From an uncultured Thalassospira sp. (GTDB taxonomy: Bacteria; Pseudomonadota; Alphaproteobacteria; Rhodospirillales_A; Thalassospiraceae), in the NCBI GenBank assembly GCA_946885765.1, contig CAMPHD010000113.1, positions 1 to 8,688 of the forward strand: a stretch of DNA of 8,688 bases, read 5' to 3'. The position numbers were made by a program, and so were the translations under genes. The notes under the pieces are model-generated. The model searched no databases. It had not been told where the DNA came from and was given only the letters and a program-made list of their open reading frames with translations. The first letter of the stretch is position 1. The number at the start of each line of letters is the position of its first letter. Of this stretch, positions 1 through 8,688 are shown piece after piece.

Positions 1-515
<515 letters not shown>

Positions 516-536
516 TCAGGCCGAAAGATGCTTGAT

Positions 537-570
537 GGCGGACGGGATACCCGAATGATACCCGCCCGCC
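537..570 (-). other. hairpin in the rpoB-rpoC spacer
   Basis: A GC-rich inverted repeat begins six bases after the rpoB stop codon. Read as minus-strand RNA, GGCGGGCGGG pairs with CCCGUCCGCC (10 pairs including one G-U). A bulged U and four further weaker pairs can close the loop to five bases. No U-tract follows, so it does not look like an efficient intrinsic terminator. A partial attenuator, an RNase processing site or a 3'-end stabiliser between rpoB and rpoC are possible. A smaller 5-bp hairpin (489-503) lies between it and the rpoC ribosome binding site. Confidence 0.6.
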
Positions 571-576
571 AAGCTA

Positions 577-4743
<4,167 letters not shown>

Positions 4744-4826
4744 CATCGTTCCTTTAATCGCGCCTCCCCACACCGTCGTAACTCGTTCGTCCCTGTTCTG
4801 CCATGCAAAACGCATACAGCACAACG

Positions 4827-4854
4827 ACGCCCGAGCCCCGTACGGGGCGGGCGT
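4827..4854 (-). other. GC-rich hairpin upstream of rpoB, possible attenuator
   Basis: In minus-strand RNA the outer arms ACGCCC and GGGCGU pair, the inner arms GCCCC and GGGGC pair around a GUAC loop, and a two-base bulge (UC) sits on the 3' side: eleven pairs in all. It lies about 84 nt before the rpoB start. The following sequence (CGUUGUGCUGU) is only loosely U-rich, so it is at best a weak terminator, pause or processing site. Confidence 0.55.
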
Positions 4855-4871
4855 TTACTTGATTATGACCG

Positions 4872-4891
4872 TGGATGTTATGTGACATCCA
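4872..4891. repeat. palindromic element in the rplL-rpoB spacer
   Basis: A perfect inverted repeat with 7-bp arms: TGGATGT, a six-base spacer TATGTG, then ACATCCA. It lies downstream of the candidate rpoB promoter, so it could be a hairpin in the 5' untranslated region or a binding site for a dimeric regulator. A second short symmetric sequence, GATCACTGATC, is at 4902-4912. No known operator is recognised. Confidence 0.4.
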
Positions 4892-4964
4892 ACATGAATG
4901 AGATCACTGATCCCTCGGCTGTCGACGCCGTCAAAGATAACCTCTGACCTAAACGGCCTTACGT

Positions 4965-4992
4965 TATGTACGATTACCTTTGGCAGCGTCAA
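4965..4992 (-). promoter_or_regulatory. candidate sigma-70-type promoter for rpoBC
   Basis: On the minus strand a -35-like TTGACG (4987-4992) is followed after 16 bases by TACATA (4965-4970); with a 17-base spacer the -10 reads ACATAA. TTGAC is the best conserved part of alphaproteobacterial housekeeping promoters. Transcription would start near 4957, leaving a leader of about 210 nt before rpoB that includes the palindrome and the GC-rich hairpin. The match is by eye; the -10 is imperfect. Confidence 0.5.
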
Positions 4993-5057
4993 CCGTAAAT
5001 TTCCTTTTCGCATCCCGACAGACCGGACACCCATTGCCCGCACCGTAGAGACGGATA

Positions 5058-5083
5058 GGTCGGCGACCCGAAGGCCGCCGACC
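5058..5083 (-). other. cUUCGg-capped hairpin just after rplL
   Basis: As minus-strand RNA, GGUCGGCGGCC pairs over all eleven positions (one G-U) with GGUCGCCGACC around a UUCG tetraloop closed by C-G, an exceptionally stable loop type. It starts 24 nt beyond the rplL stop codon. The sequence after it (UAUCCGUCUCU) is pyrimidine-rich but has no U-run, so strong intrinsic termination is doubtful. A 3'-end stabiliser, partial attenuator or RNase III-type processing site fits better. Confidence 0.65.
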
Positions 5084-5107
5084 CAAACCTTGGCAAGAAG
5101 CCGTCGA

Positions 5108-5485
5108 TTACTTGAGTTCGACGGTTGCGCCAGCTTCTTCAAGCTGCTTCTTGATCGCTTCGGCTTCGTCTTTCGACGCGCCTTCTTTAACAGCTTTCGG
5201 TGCGCCTTCGACCAGGTCTTTGGCTTCTTTCAGGCCAAGACCGGTGATTGCGCGAACTTCTTTGATGACGTTGATTTTCTTGTCACCAGCAGAAGCCAGG
5301 ATAACGTCGAATTCGGTTTTTTCTTCAGCAGCAGCACCACCGGCAGCAGCGCCACCAGCAGCAGCAACAGCAACCGGAGCAGCGGCGGAAACGCCCCACT
5401 CTTCTTCGAGAAGTTTGGAAAGCTCTGCAGCTTCGATAACGGTGAGCTTCGAAAGCTCTTCAACGAGTGCCTTAAGATCGGCCAT
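5108..5485 (-). CDS. rplL: 50S ribosomal protein L7/L12
   Basis: L7/L12 is the multi-copy stalk protein of the large subunit; dimers bind L10 and recruit and stimulate the translational GTPases (EF-Tu, EF-G, IF2, RF3). The product has 125 residues, close to the usual length. Residues 1-30 form the dimerising N-terminal domain ([19 protein letters not shown]). Residues about 33-53 are the flexible Ala/Gly-rich hinge. Residues about 55-125 are the globular domain that contacts the factors, including [20 protein letters not shown]. The ATG at 5483-5485 has an AGGAG site (5495-5499) nine bases upstream. It lies 46 nt after rplJ in the same direction, the standard pairing. The strong start signal fits the need for more L12 than L10. 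Confidence 0.98.
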   Translation of the reverse strand: MADLKALVEELSKLTVIEAAELSKLLEEEWGVSAAAPVAVAAAGGAAAGGAAAEEKTEFDVILASAGDKKINVIKEVRAITGLGLKEAKDLVEGAPKAVKEGASKDEAEAIKKQLEEAGATVELK

Positions 5486-5531
5486 TTGTATAAACTCCTA
5501 GGCTTGAACTTGGATAAGTTGGTAAATTGGG

Positions 5532-6050
5532 TTACGCGGCTTCGCCTTTGTCGGCGTATGCCTTCAGCACCTGGGCAATCTGGGCCGCCGGCTTGGAGGT
5601 CAGCGTAGCGATACGCTGTGCCGGGGTCTGGATCATACCCACCAGTTTCGCACGCAGTTCGTCCAGCGACGGCAGTTCTGCCAGAGCTTTGACGCCCTGT
5701 TCGTCCAGAATCTGTTCACCGATGGCGCCAGCAACAAGAACAAGCTTGTCATTGGCTTTTGCGAACGTTGAGGCCACTTTCGCAGCCGACGCAGGATCCG
5801 CCGAATAGGCGATCGCGGTCGGGCCGGTGAAGTGGTCTGCAAGACCGGCAAATTTGGTGCCTTCCAGAGCAAGTCGCGTAAGCCGGTTTTTGGTGACCTT
5901 GAAGCCCGCACCAGCATCACGCATCTGCGCACGAAGAGCGGTGATTTCCGCAACCGTCAACCCTTTGTACTGGGTAACGATCACGCCTTCCGCACCTTCG
6001 AACACTTCGCGCATGTCTGCTACGAACTGTGTTTTATCATCGCGGTTCAC
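5532..6050 (-). CDS. rplJ: 50S ribosomal protein L10
   Basis: L10 forms the base of the ribosomal stalk: its N-terminal domain binds 23S rRNA beside L11 and its C-terminal helix carries the L7/L12 dimers. The product has 172 residues, normal for the family. The conserved N-terminal block VIVTQYKGLTVAEITALR and the motif FKVTKNRL lie in residues about 23-57; the helical tail, about 135-172, is the L12-binding part. The start codon is GTG (6048-6050), not ATG; a GGAG site (6058-6061) seven bases upstream and the MNRDDKTQFV-like N-terminus support it. The gene is preceded by a long structured leader. In E. coli the L10-L12 complex represses translation from the equivalent leader, so the same feedback is inferred here. 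Confidence 0.97.
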   Translation of the reverse strand: MNRDDKTQFVADMREVFEGAEGVIVTQYKGLTVAEITALRAQMRDAGAGFKVTKNRLTRLALEGTKFAGLADHFTGPTAIAYSADPASAAKVASTFAKANDKLVLVAGAIGEQILDEQGVKALAELPSLDELRAKLVGMIQTPAQRIATLTSKPAAQIAQVLKAYADKGEAA

Positions 6051-6078
6051 TTTAAGTCTCCGACATTGCTTATTGCCC

Positions 6079-6098
6079 TGAACCCCATGGGGGGTTCA
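6079..6098 (-). other. hairpin next to the rplJ ribosome binding site
   Basis: UGAACCCC and GGGGUUCA form eight pairs around a CCAU loop, ending 17 nt before the GGAG site of rplJ. It shares the bases UGA (6096-6098) with the 3' arm of the larger upstream hairpin (6096-6132), so the two compete at their junction. Confidence 0.55.
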
Positions 6099-6132
6099 CA
6101 GACGTGACCAGTCCTTTCGAACCGGTCTGTGA
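6096..6132 (-). other. GAAA-capped leader hairpin upstream of rplJ
   Basis: The outer arms UCACAGA and UCUGUGA form seven pairs. Stacked on them, CCGGUUC pairs with GGACUGG (two G-U pairs) around a GAAA tetraloop of the GNRA type. Five unpaired bases (UCACG) lie on the 3' side only, giving an asymmetric internal bulge, a shape commonly used for protein recognition. It is a good candidate for part of the L10-L12 binding site. Confidence 0.6.
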
Positions 6133-6186
6133 CGCCCGTCCGTTTTGCCAGATGTCCAAGCCTTTTGTGATGCCCCGTGACCGGGG

Positions 6187-6221
6187 AAAACTAAAAACCG
6201 GAACCTCTGCCTATGCAGGGG
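6187..6221 (-). terminator. weak attenuator-like hairpin and U-rich tract in the rplJ leader
   Basis: CCCCUGC and GCAGAGG (6204-6221) pair around AUAG with one C-A mismatch. Six bases later comes UUUUUAGUUUU (6187-6197). The order hairpin then U-tract resembles an intrinsic terminator, but the mismatch and the gap weaken it. Its location inside the L10 leader would suit transcription attenuation. Confidence 0.3.
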
Positions 6222-6270
6222 ATTAAGAACGGCGGATGCCGCTCACCTGCAGTCTGGGACAGACAGGTAG

Positions 6271-6290
6271 AGAGGACCTTGCGATCCTCT
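6271..6290 (-). other. GCAA-capped hairpin in the rplJ leader
   Basis: AGAGGAUC pairs over eight positions (one U-G) with GGUCCUCU around a GCAA tetraloop, a GNRA loop of the kind often involved in tertiary contacts. The 3' arm could alternatively pair with AGAGG at 6204-6208, so a switch between two folds is possible. Confidence 0.6.
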
Positions 6291-6297
6291 CCGGTCC

Positions 6298-6321
6298 TGA
6301 CCGGCCGCATGCGACCGGTCA
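6298..6321 (-). other. hairpin just after rplA
   Basis: UGACCGGUCG and CGGCCGGUCA form ten pairs (one U-G) around a CAUG loop, 11 nt past the rplA stop codon. There is no U-tract after it, so it is more likely a 3'-end stabiliser, processing site or first element of the rplJ leader than a true terminator. Confidence 0.55.
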
Positions 6322-6332
6322 GAATTCTTGAA

Positions 6333-7031
6333 TTACTTCGACGCGATGTCCGCAATCGACAGTTTCACGCCAGCGCCCATGGTCGAGCTGATGGCGGCGC
6401 GCTGCAGGTATACACCTTTTGCGCCCGTCGGTTTTGCTTTAACGATCGCAGAAACGAATGCCTTGGCATTTTCAACAAGCTGTTCTTCGCTGAAGGACGC
6501 CTTGCCGATACCGGCATGGACAATACCATTCTTTTCAGCGCGGAACTGAACCTGGCCAGCTTTGGCATCGGAAACAGCCTGGGCAACATCCATGGTCACG
6601 GTGCCGAGTTTCGGGTTCGGCATCAGGCCGCGCGGGCCCAGAACCTTACCGAGACGACCGACAACAGCCATCATGTCCGGGGTTGCAATAACGCGATCAT
6701 AGTTCAGATCGCCTTTCTGCATTGCTTCCATCAGGTCATCGGCGCCAACAGCGTCCGCACCAGCTTTCTGGGCTTCTTCTGCTTTGGCGTCTTTTGCGAA
6801 GACCGCGACGCGCATGGTTTTACCGGTACCATGCGGAAGCGAAACAACACCACGGACCATCTGGTCTGCATGACGCGGGTCAACACCAAGGTTCATCGCG
6901 ATTTCGACGGTTTCGTCGAATTTCGCTTTTGCACCATCCTTGACGAGCTTGACCGCTGCGGTCAGTTCGTACTGGGTGTTACGATCAATGCCCTCATAAG
7001 CCTGGGCAAGGCGCTTACCAGTCTTGGCCAT
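6333..7031 (-). CDS. rplA: 50S ribosomal protein L1
   Basis: L1 binds 23S rRNA at the mobile L1 stalk near the E site and helps release deacylated tRNA; in many bacteria it also represses its own operon by binding the rplK leader. The product has 232 residues, close to the family norm. PHGTGK is at residues 66-71 and the signature [14 protein letters not shown] at 132-145, followed by [15 protein letters not shown]. The start MAKTGKRL (ATG at 7029-7031) has a GGAG site (7039-7042) seven bases upstream, inside the end of rplK; an in-frame start eleven codons earlier would overlap rplK and has no family support. Only four bases separate it from rplK, so translational coupling is likely. Confidence 0.97.
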   Translation of the reverse strand: MAKTGKRLAQAYEGIDRNTQYELTAAVKLVKDGAKAKFDETVEIAMNLGVDPRHADQMVRGVVSLPHGTGKTMRVAVFAKDAKAEEAQKAGADAVGADDLMEAMQKGDLNYDRVIATPDMMAVVGRLGKVLGPRGLMPNPKLGTVTMDVAQAVSDAKAGQVQFRAEKNGIVHAGIGKASFSEEQLVENAKAFVSAIVKAKPTGAKGVYLQRAAISSTMGAGVKLSIADIASK

Positions 7032-7035
7032 CGTC

Positions 7036-7464
7036 TTACTCCACAACCTCGAGGCCCATAGCACGGGCAGAACCTTCGATCATCGACATCGCGCCTTCAA
7101 CGTCAAACGCGTTGAGGTCAGCCATTTTGGCTTCTGCGATTTCTTTGACCTGTGCTTTGGTCACTTTGCCGACATAACCTTTGCCGGTCGTGCCTGAACC
7201 CTTGGCAATACCAGCTGCTTTACGCAGGAAGTAGGATGCCGGCGGGGTTTTGGTGACAAAGCTGAAAGAACGGTCGGAATAAACGGTGATGACGACCGGA
7301 ATCGGCATACCTGGTTCCATCTGCTGGGTCGCTGCGTTGAACGCCTTGCAGAATTCCATGATATTCACGCCGCGCTGACCAAGAGCCGGGCCGACGGGCG
7401 GCGACGGGTTGGCTTTGCCGGCGGGAATCTGCAGCTTGATATAGCCGTCGATTTTCTTCGCCAT
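7036..7464 (-). CDS. rplK: 50S ribosomal protein L11
   Basis: L11 binds the GTPase-associated centre of 23S rRNA and contacts the elongation factors; it is also needed for RelA activation and thiostrepton action. The product has 142 residues, the standard length. The N-terminal domain contains [18 protein letters not shown] (residues 15-32) with the prolines (22 and 23) of the thiostrepton-contact helix. The C-terminal rRNA-binding domain ends with [11 protein letters not shown]. The ATG (7462-7464) has a GAGG site (7472-7475) seven bases upstream. It is followed after four bases by rplA and preceded by a hairpin-bearing leader. Confidence 0.98.
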   Translation of the reverse strand: MAKKIDGYIKLQIPAGKANPSPPVGPALGQRGVNIMEFCKAFNAATQQMEPGMPIPVVITVYSDRSFSFVTKTPPASYFLRKAAGIAKGSGTTGKGYVGKVTKAQVKEIAEAKMADLNAFDVEGAMSMIEGSARAMGLEVVE

Positions 7465-7482
7465 TAGAGTACCTCATTACAG

Positions 7483-7519
7483 AAGCGCGCGGTACGGTCA
7501 TGGCTGACCTCCCGCGCTT
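7483..7519 (-). promoter_or_regulatory. rplK leader hairpin, candidate L1-binding autoregulatory site
   Basis: In the 104-nt nusG-rplK gap, AAGCGCG and CGCGCUU form a 7-bp outer stem and GGUCA and UGACC a 5-bp inner stem around GCCA. The two stems are separated by an asymmetric internal loop, GGA on one side and GUACCG on the other. Two helices around an asymmetric loop is the general form of the L1 target in 23S rRNA and in L11-operon leaders. It ends seven bases before the rplK ribosome binding site. Recognition by L1 is inferred from shape and place only. Confidence 0.5.
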
Positions 7520-7568
7520 TAAAAACTGCCTGCATCACGCAAACAGAAACTTCACTTGCATCAGCTCG

Positions 7569-8099
7569 TCAGAGCTTTTCGACCTGGGTATATTCCAGTT
7601 CGACCGGGGTTGAACGACCGAAGATCGAGACCGACACCTTAAGGCGCGAACGTTCTTCATCAACCCCTTCGACGACACCGTTAAACGATGCAAACGGACC
7701 GTCGGAAACACGGACTTCCTCGCCAACCTCGAACGAAATGGTCGGCTTCGGACGCTCGACACCTTCCTGCACCTGATGCAGGATGTGCTGGGCTTCCTTT
7801 TCGGAAATCGGCATCGGCTTGCCACGGCTGCCAAGGAAATCGGTGACCTTGGCGGTGTTCTTGACCAGATGCCAGCTTTCATCCGTCAGGTCCATATTCA
7901 GCAGCACGTAGCCGGGGAAAAACTTCCGCTCGGCATTGACCTTCGCACCGCGACGAACCTCGACAGTTTCTTCCGTCGGAACCAGGACCTCTTTGATTTC
8001 GCCCTCAAGACCTTTCTTGATGGACTGCTCACGGATCGACTGGGCGACTTTTTTCTCAAAACCCGAATGGACGTGCAAAACGTACCAGCGATGCGCCAT
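7569..8099 (-). CDS. nusG: transcription termination/antitermination factor NusG
   Basis: NusG binds the RNA polymerase clamp, suppresses pausing, and through its C-terminal domain contacts either Rho or ribosomal protein S10 (NusE). The product has 176 residues, the usual length without insert. Residues 1 to about 115 are the NGN domain, starting RWYVLHVHSGFEKKVA and including KFFPGYVLLNM (59-69). Residues about 123-176 hold the KOW domain, with FEVGEEVRVSDGPFASFNG and the conserved GRSTPVELEY. The ATG (8097-8099) lies three bases after the secE stop codon. A GGGGG stretch (8107-8111) inside the end of secE is the only ribosome-binding-like sequence, so coupling to secE translation is likely. 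Confidence 0.98.
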   Translation of the reverse strand: MAHRWYVLHVHSGFEKKVAQSIREQSIKKGLEGEIKEVLVPTEETVEVRRGAKVNAERKFFPGYVLLNMDLTDESWHLVKNTAKVTDFLGSRGKPMPISEKEAQHILHQVQEGVERPKPTISFEVGEEVRVSDGPFASFNGVVEGVDEERSRLKVSVSIFGRSTPVELEYTQVEKL

Positions 8100-8102
8100 G
8101 AC

Positions 8103-8300
8103 TTAGCCCCCGACACCAAAGATCAACTGAACGCCCCAGGCGAGAAGCTGATCGACAACAAAAAAGAAAACAGACGCCAAAGCCACCATGACGAAAACCA
8201 TGATGGTCGAAACGATCGTTTCCTTGCGGGTCGGCCAGGAGACCTTTTTGGCCTCGGTGCGAACCTGCTGTACGAATTGTGCCGGCGACGTTTTAGCCAT
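8103..8300 (-). CDS. secE: preprotein translocase subunit SecE
   Basis: SecE is the essential small membrane subunit that clamps SecY in the SecYEG channel of the inner membrane. The 65-residue product is the short, single-membrane-span form common outside the Gammaproteobacteria. Residues 16-27 carry the conserved amphipathic motif EAKKVSWPTRKE. Residues about 30-52 form the hydrophobic span (IMVFVMVALASVFFFVV). The start ATG (8298-8300) fits family N-termini, but the bases before it (AACCCCGACA) contain no Shine-Dalgarno sequence, which is unusual among these genes. It lies 49 nt after tRNA-Trp and 3 nt before nusG, the standard secE-nusG pair. Confidence 0.96.
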   Translation of the reverse strand: MAKTSPAQFVQQVRTEAKKVSWPTRKETIVSTIMVFVMVALASVFFFVVDQLLAWGVQLIFGVGG

Positions 8301-8349
8301 TGTCGGGGTTACACCGCTTTCAAAAATTCAATTCCAGGACCCGGGTAAA

Positions 8350-8425
8350 TGGCAGGAGCGGAGGGACTCGAACCCACGGCCCTCGGTTTTGGAGACCGAT
8401 GCTCTACCAACTGAGCTACACTCCT
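8350..8425 (-). tRNA. tRNA-Trp (anticodon CCA)
   Basis: The 76-nt minus-strand sequence folds as a complete cloverleaf with an encoded 3' CCA (8350-8352). The acceptor stem is AGGAGTG with CGCTCCT (one T-G pair), the D stem GCTC with GAGC, and the anticodon stem TCGGT with ACCGA around CTCCAAA, giving anticodon CCA at 8390-8392. The T loop is TTCGAGT. The discriminator base is G73, as in E. coli tRNA-Trp. One oddity is a U-U mismatch at positions 50 and 64 of the T stem. It lies between tuf and secE, an arrangement known in other proteobacteria, and is probably cut out of a longer transcript by RNase P and 3' nucleases. Confidence 0.97.
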
Positions 8426-8490
8426 ACAAGGTAATCAGAAAGTTGAATTTCTTCAGGTCTTTCCGACGCAACCCCGCCCGGGCGGCAGGG

Positions 8491-8519
8491 TGTGCGGGCG
8501 GCTTATATCCGCCCGCACA
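8491..8519 (-). other. strong hairpin between tuf and tRNA-Trp
   Basis: TGTGCGGGCGG and CCGCCCGCACA form a perfect 11-bp stem around a 7-base loop, 38 nt after the tuf stop codon. No U-tract follows (next bases CCCTG), so read-through into the tRNA and secE is plausible. A second symmetric sequence, CCGCCCGGGCGG (8474-8485), lies five bases beyond and offers an alternative partner for the first arm. A terminator without a U-tract, a processing signal or a stabiliser of the tuf 3' end are all possible. Confidence 0.6.
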
Positions 8520-8557
8520 TCAAAGATCAAGCACCCAATGGTGCAAATCTTCAAAAA

Positions 8558-8688
8558 TTATTCGATGATTTTCGCAACAACACCGGCGCCGACGGTACGA
8601 CCGCCTTCACGGATTGCGAAACGCAGACCTTCGTCCATTGCGATCGGTGCAATGAGGGTTGCGGTCATCTGGACGTTGTCGCCCGGCA
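8558..8688 (-). CDS. tuf: elongation factor Tu, C-terminal end (truncated by window edge)
   Basis: EF-Tu delivers aminoacyl-tRNA to the ribosome in a GTP-dependent way. Only the last 43 codons including the stop are present; the gene begins beyond base 8688. The visible part is the end of domain [23 protein letters not shown], then [17 protein letters not shown] and a terminal AKIIE, which matches EF-Tu C-termini very closely. The stop codon is TAA (8558-8560). Many Alphaproteobacteria have two tuf copies, one in the str operon and one here before secE; the window cannot show whether a second copy exists. Confidence 0.97.
   Translation of the reverse strand, partial: PGDNVQMTATLIAPIAMDEGLRFAIREGGRTVGAGVVAKIIE

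Larger units (their letters stand above)
4744..5107 (-). promoter_or_regulatory. rplL-rpoB spacer (364 nt), regulatory
   Basis: No gene is recognisable here; the short frames crossing it do not look like proteins. In transcription order the spacer holds a cUUCGg-capped hairpin just after rplL, a promoter-like sequence, a 20-bp palindromic element, a GC-rich hairpin and then the rpoB ribosome binding site. In E. coli the rplL-rpoB gap contains a partial terminator and an RNase III site that set the ratio of RNA polymerase to ribosomal protein. The same role is inferred here from position and structure, not from sequence identity. Confidence 0.7.
6051..6332 (-). promoter_or_regulatory. rplJ (L10) leader, structured 282-nt region
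   Basis: No gene is visible between rplA and rplJ. The minus-strand RNA can fold into a series of hairpins. In transcription order they are 6298-6321, 6271-6290, 6245-6268, 6204-6221 followed by a U-rich tract, 6173-6186 (CCCCG, loop GUCA, CGGGG), 6096-6132 and 6079-6098. The element at 6245-6268 has two short stems (ACCU with AGGU, GUCUG with CAGAC) joined by a three-base bulge; this recalls a kink-turn but lacks obvious tandem G-A pairs. The place and density of structure match the known L10 autoregulatory leader of other bacteria. No convincing -35/-10 pair was found inside, so read-through from upstream is assumed. Confidence 0.7.

Noticed and set aside
4744..4824. N-terminal extension of RpoB to an upstream ATG (27 extra residues)
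   Set aside because: The extension resembles no RpoB N-terminus and has no ribosome binding site, while AAGGA lies directly before the ATG pair at 4741-4746.
4855..5142. A 95-codon minus-strand frame in the rplL-rpoB gap
   Set aside because: It starts within rplL in another frame, has irregular composition and crosses the hairpins and promoter-like sequence; no evidence that it is translated.
6213..7061. A 282-codon plus-strand open frame opposite rplA and its downstream leader
   Set aside because: It is antisense to the clear L1 gene and shows no protein motif; the part outside rplA overlaps the structured rplJ leader.
7032..7064. N-terminal extension of L1 by eleven residues
   Set aside because: It would overlap the end of rplK and adds residues not seen in L1, while the ATG at 7029-7031 has a well-spaced GGAG.
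8491..8519. Calling the tuf-tRNA hairpin a definite intrinsic terminator
   Set aside because: There is no U-tract on the minus strand after the stem, and secE-nusG would be left without an evident promoter.

Overview
The window is a stretch of the core translation and transcription gene cluster of an alphaproteobacterium. All genes lie on the minus strand, so transcription runs from high to low coordinates: tuf (3' end only), tRNA-Trp(CCA), secE, nusG, rplK, rplA, rplJ, rplL, rpoB, rpoC (5' end only). The placement in Alphaproteobacteria rests on the long RpoB (1388 residues from the chosen start), the RpoB N-terminus ([16 protein letters not shown]), the RpoC N-terminus ([10 protein letters not shown]), the 125-residue L7/L12 and the moderate G+C. 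A Rhodospirillales-type marine genus such as Thalassospira would fit, but that is a low-confidence guess from memory of family sequences.

Layout from the upstream (right) end: 8558-8688 is the C-terminus of EF-Tu. A 132-nt spacer with a very stable hairpin follows, then tRNA-Trp (8350-8425). secE and nusG are 3 nt apart. A 104-nt leader holds a hairpin where the L1 target would be expected, then come rplK and rplA (4 nt apart). A 282-nt highly structured leader precedes rplJ, which starts with GTG; rplL follows after 46 nt. A 364-nt gap then holds a cUUCGg-capped hairpin, a promoter-like sequence, a palindrome and a second GC-rich hairpin, before rpoB. A 106-nt gap with a further hairpin leads into rpoC.

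The products act together. EF-Tu and tRNA-Trp serve elongation, and SecE is part of the translocon. NusG links RNA polymerase to ribosomes or Rho. L11, L1, L10 and L7/L12 form the L1 stalk and the GTPase-associated stalk of the 50S subunit, and RpoB and RpoC form the RNA polymerase active centre. Where it could be judged, every complete coding sequence is intact and carries the expected family motifs.

I see no mobile element, CRISPR array, phage gene, toxin module or unknown protein family, and no evidence for a new biological system. What merits a second look is non-coding: four intergenic spacers carry strong RNA structures. They look like ribosomal-protein autoregulation sites, attenuators or processing sites, plus a candidate promoter that could let rpoBC be expressed separately from the ribosomal-protein genes.
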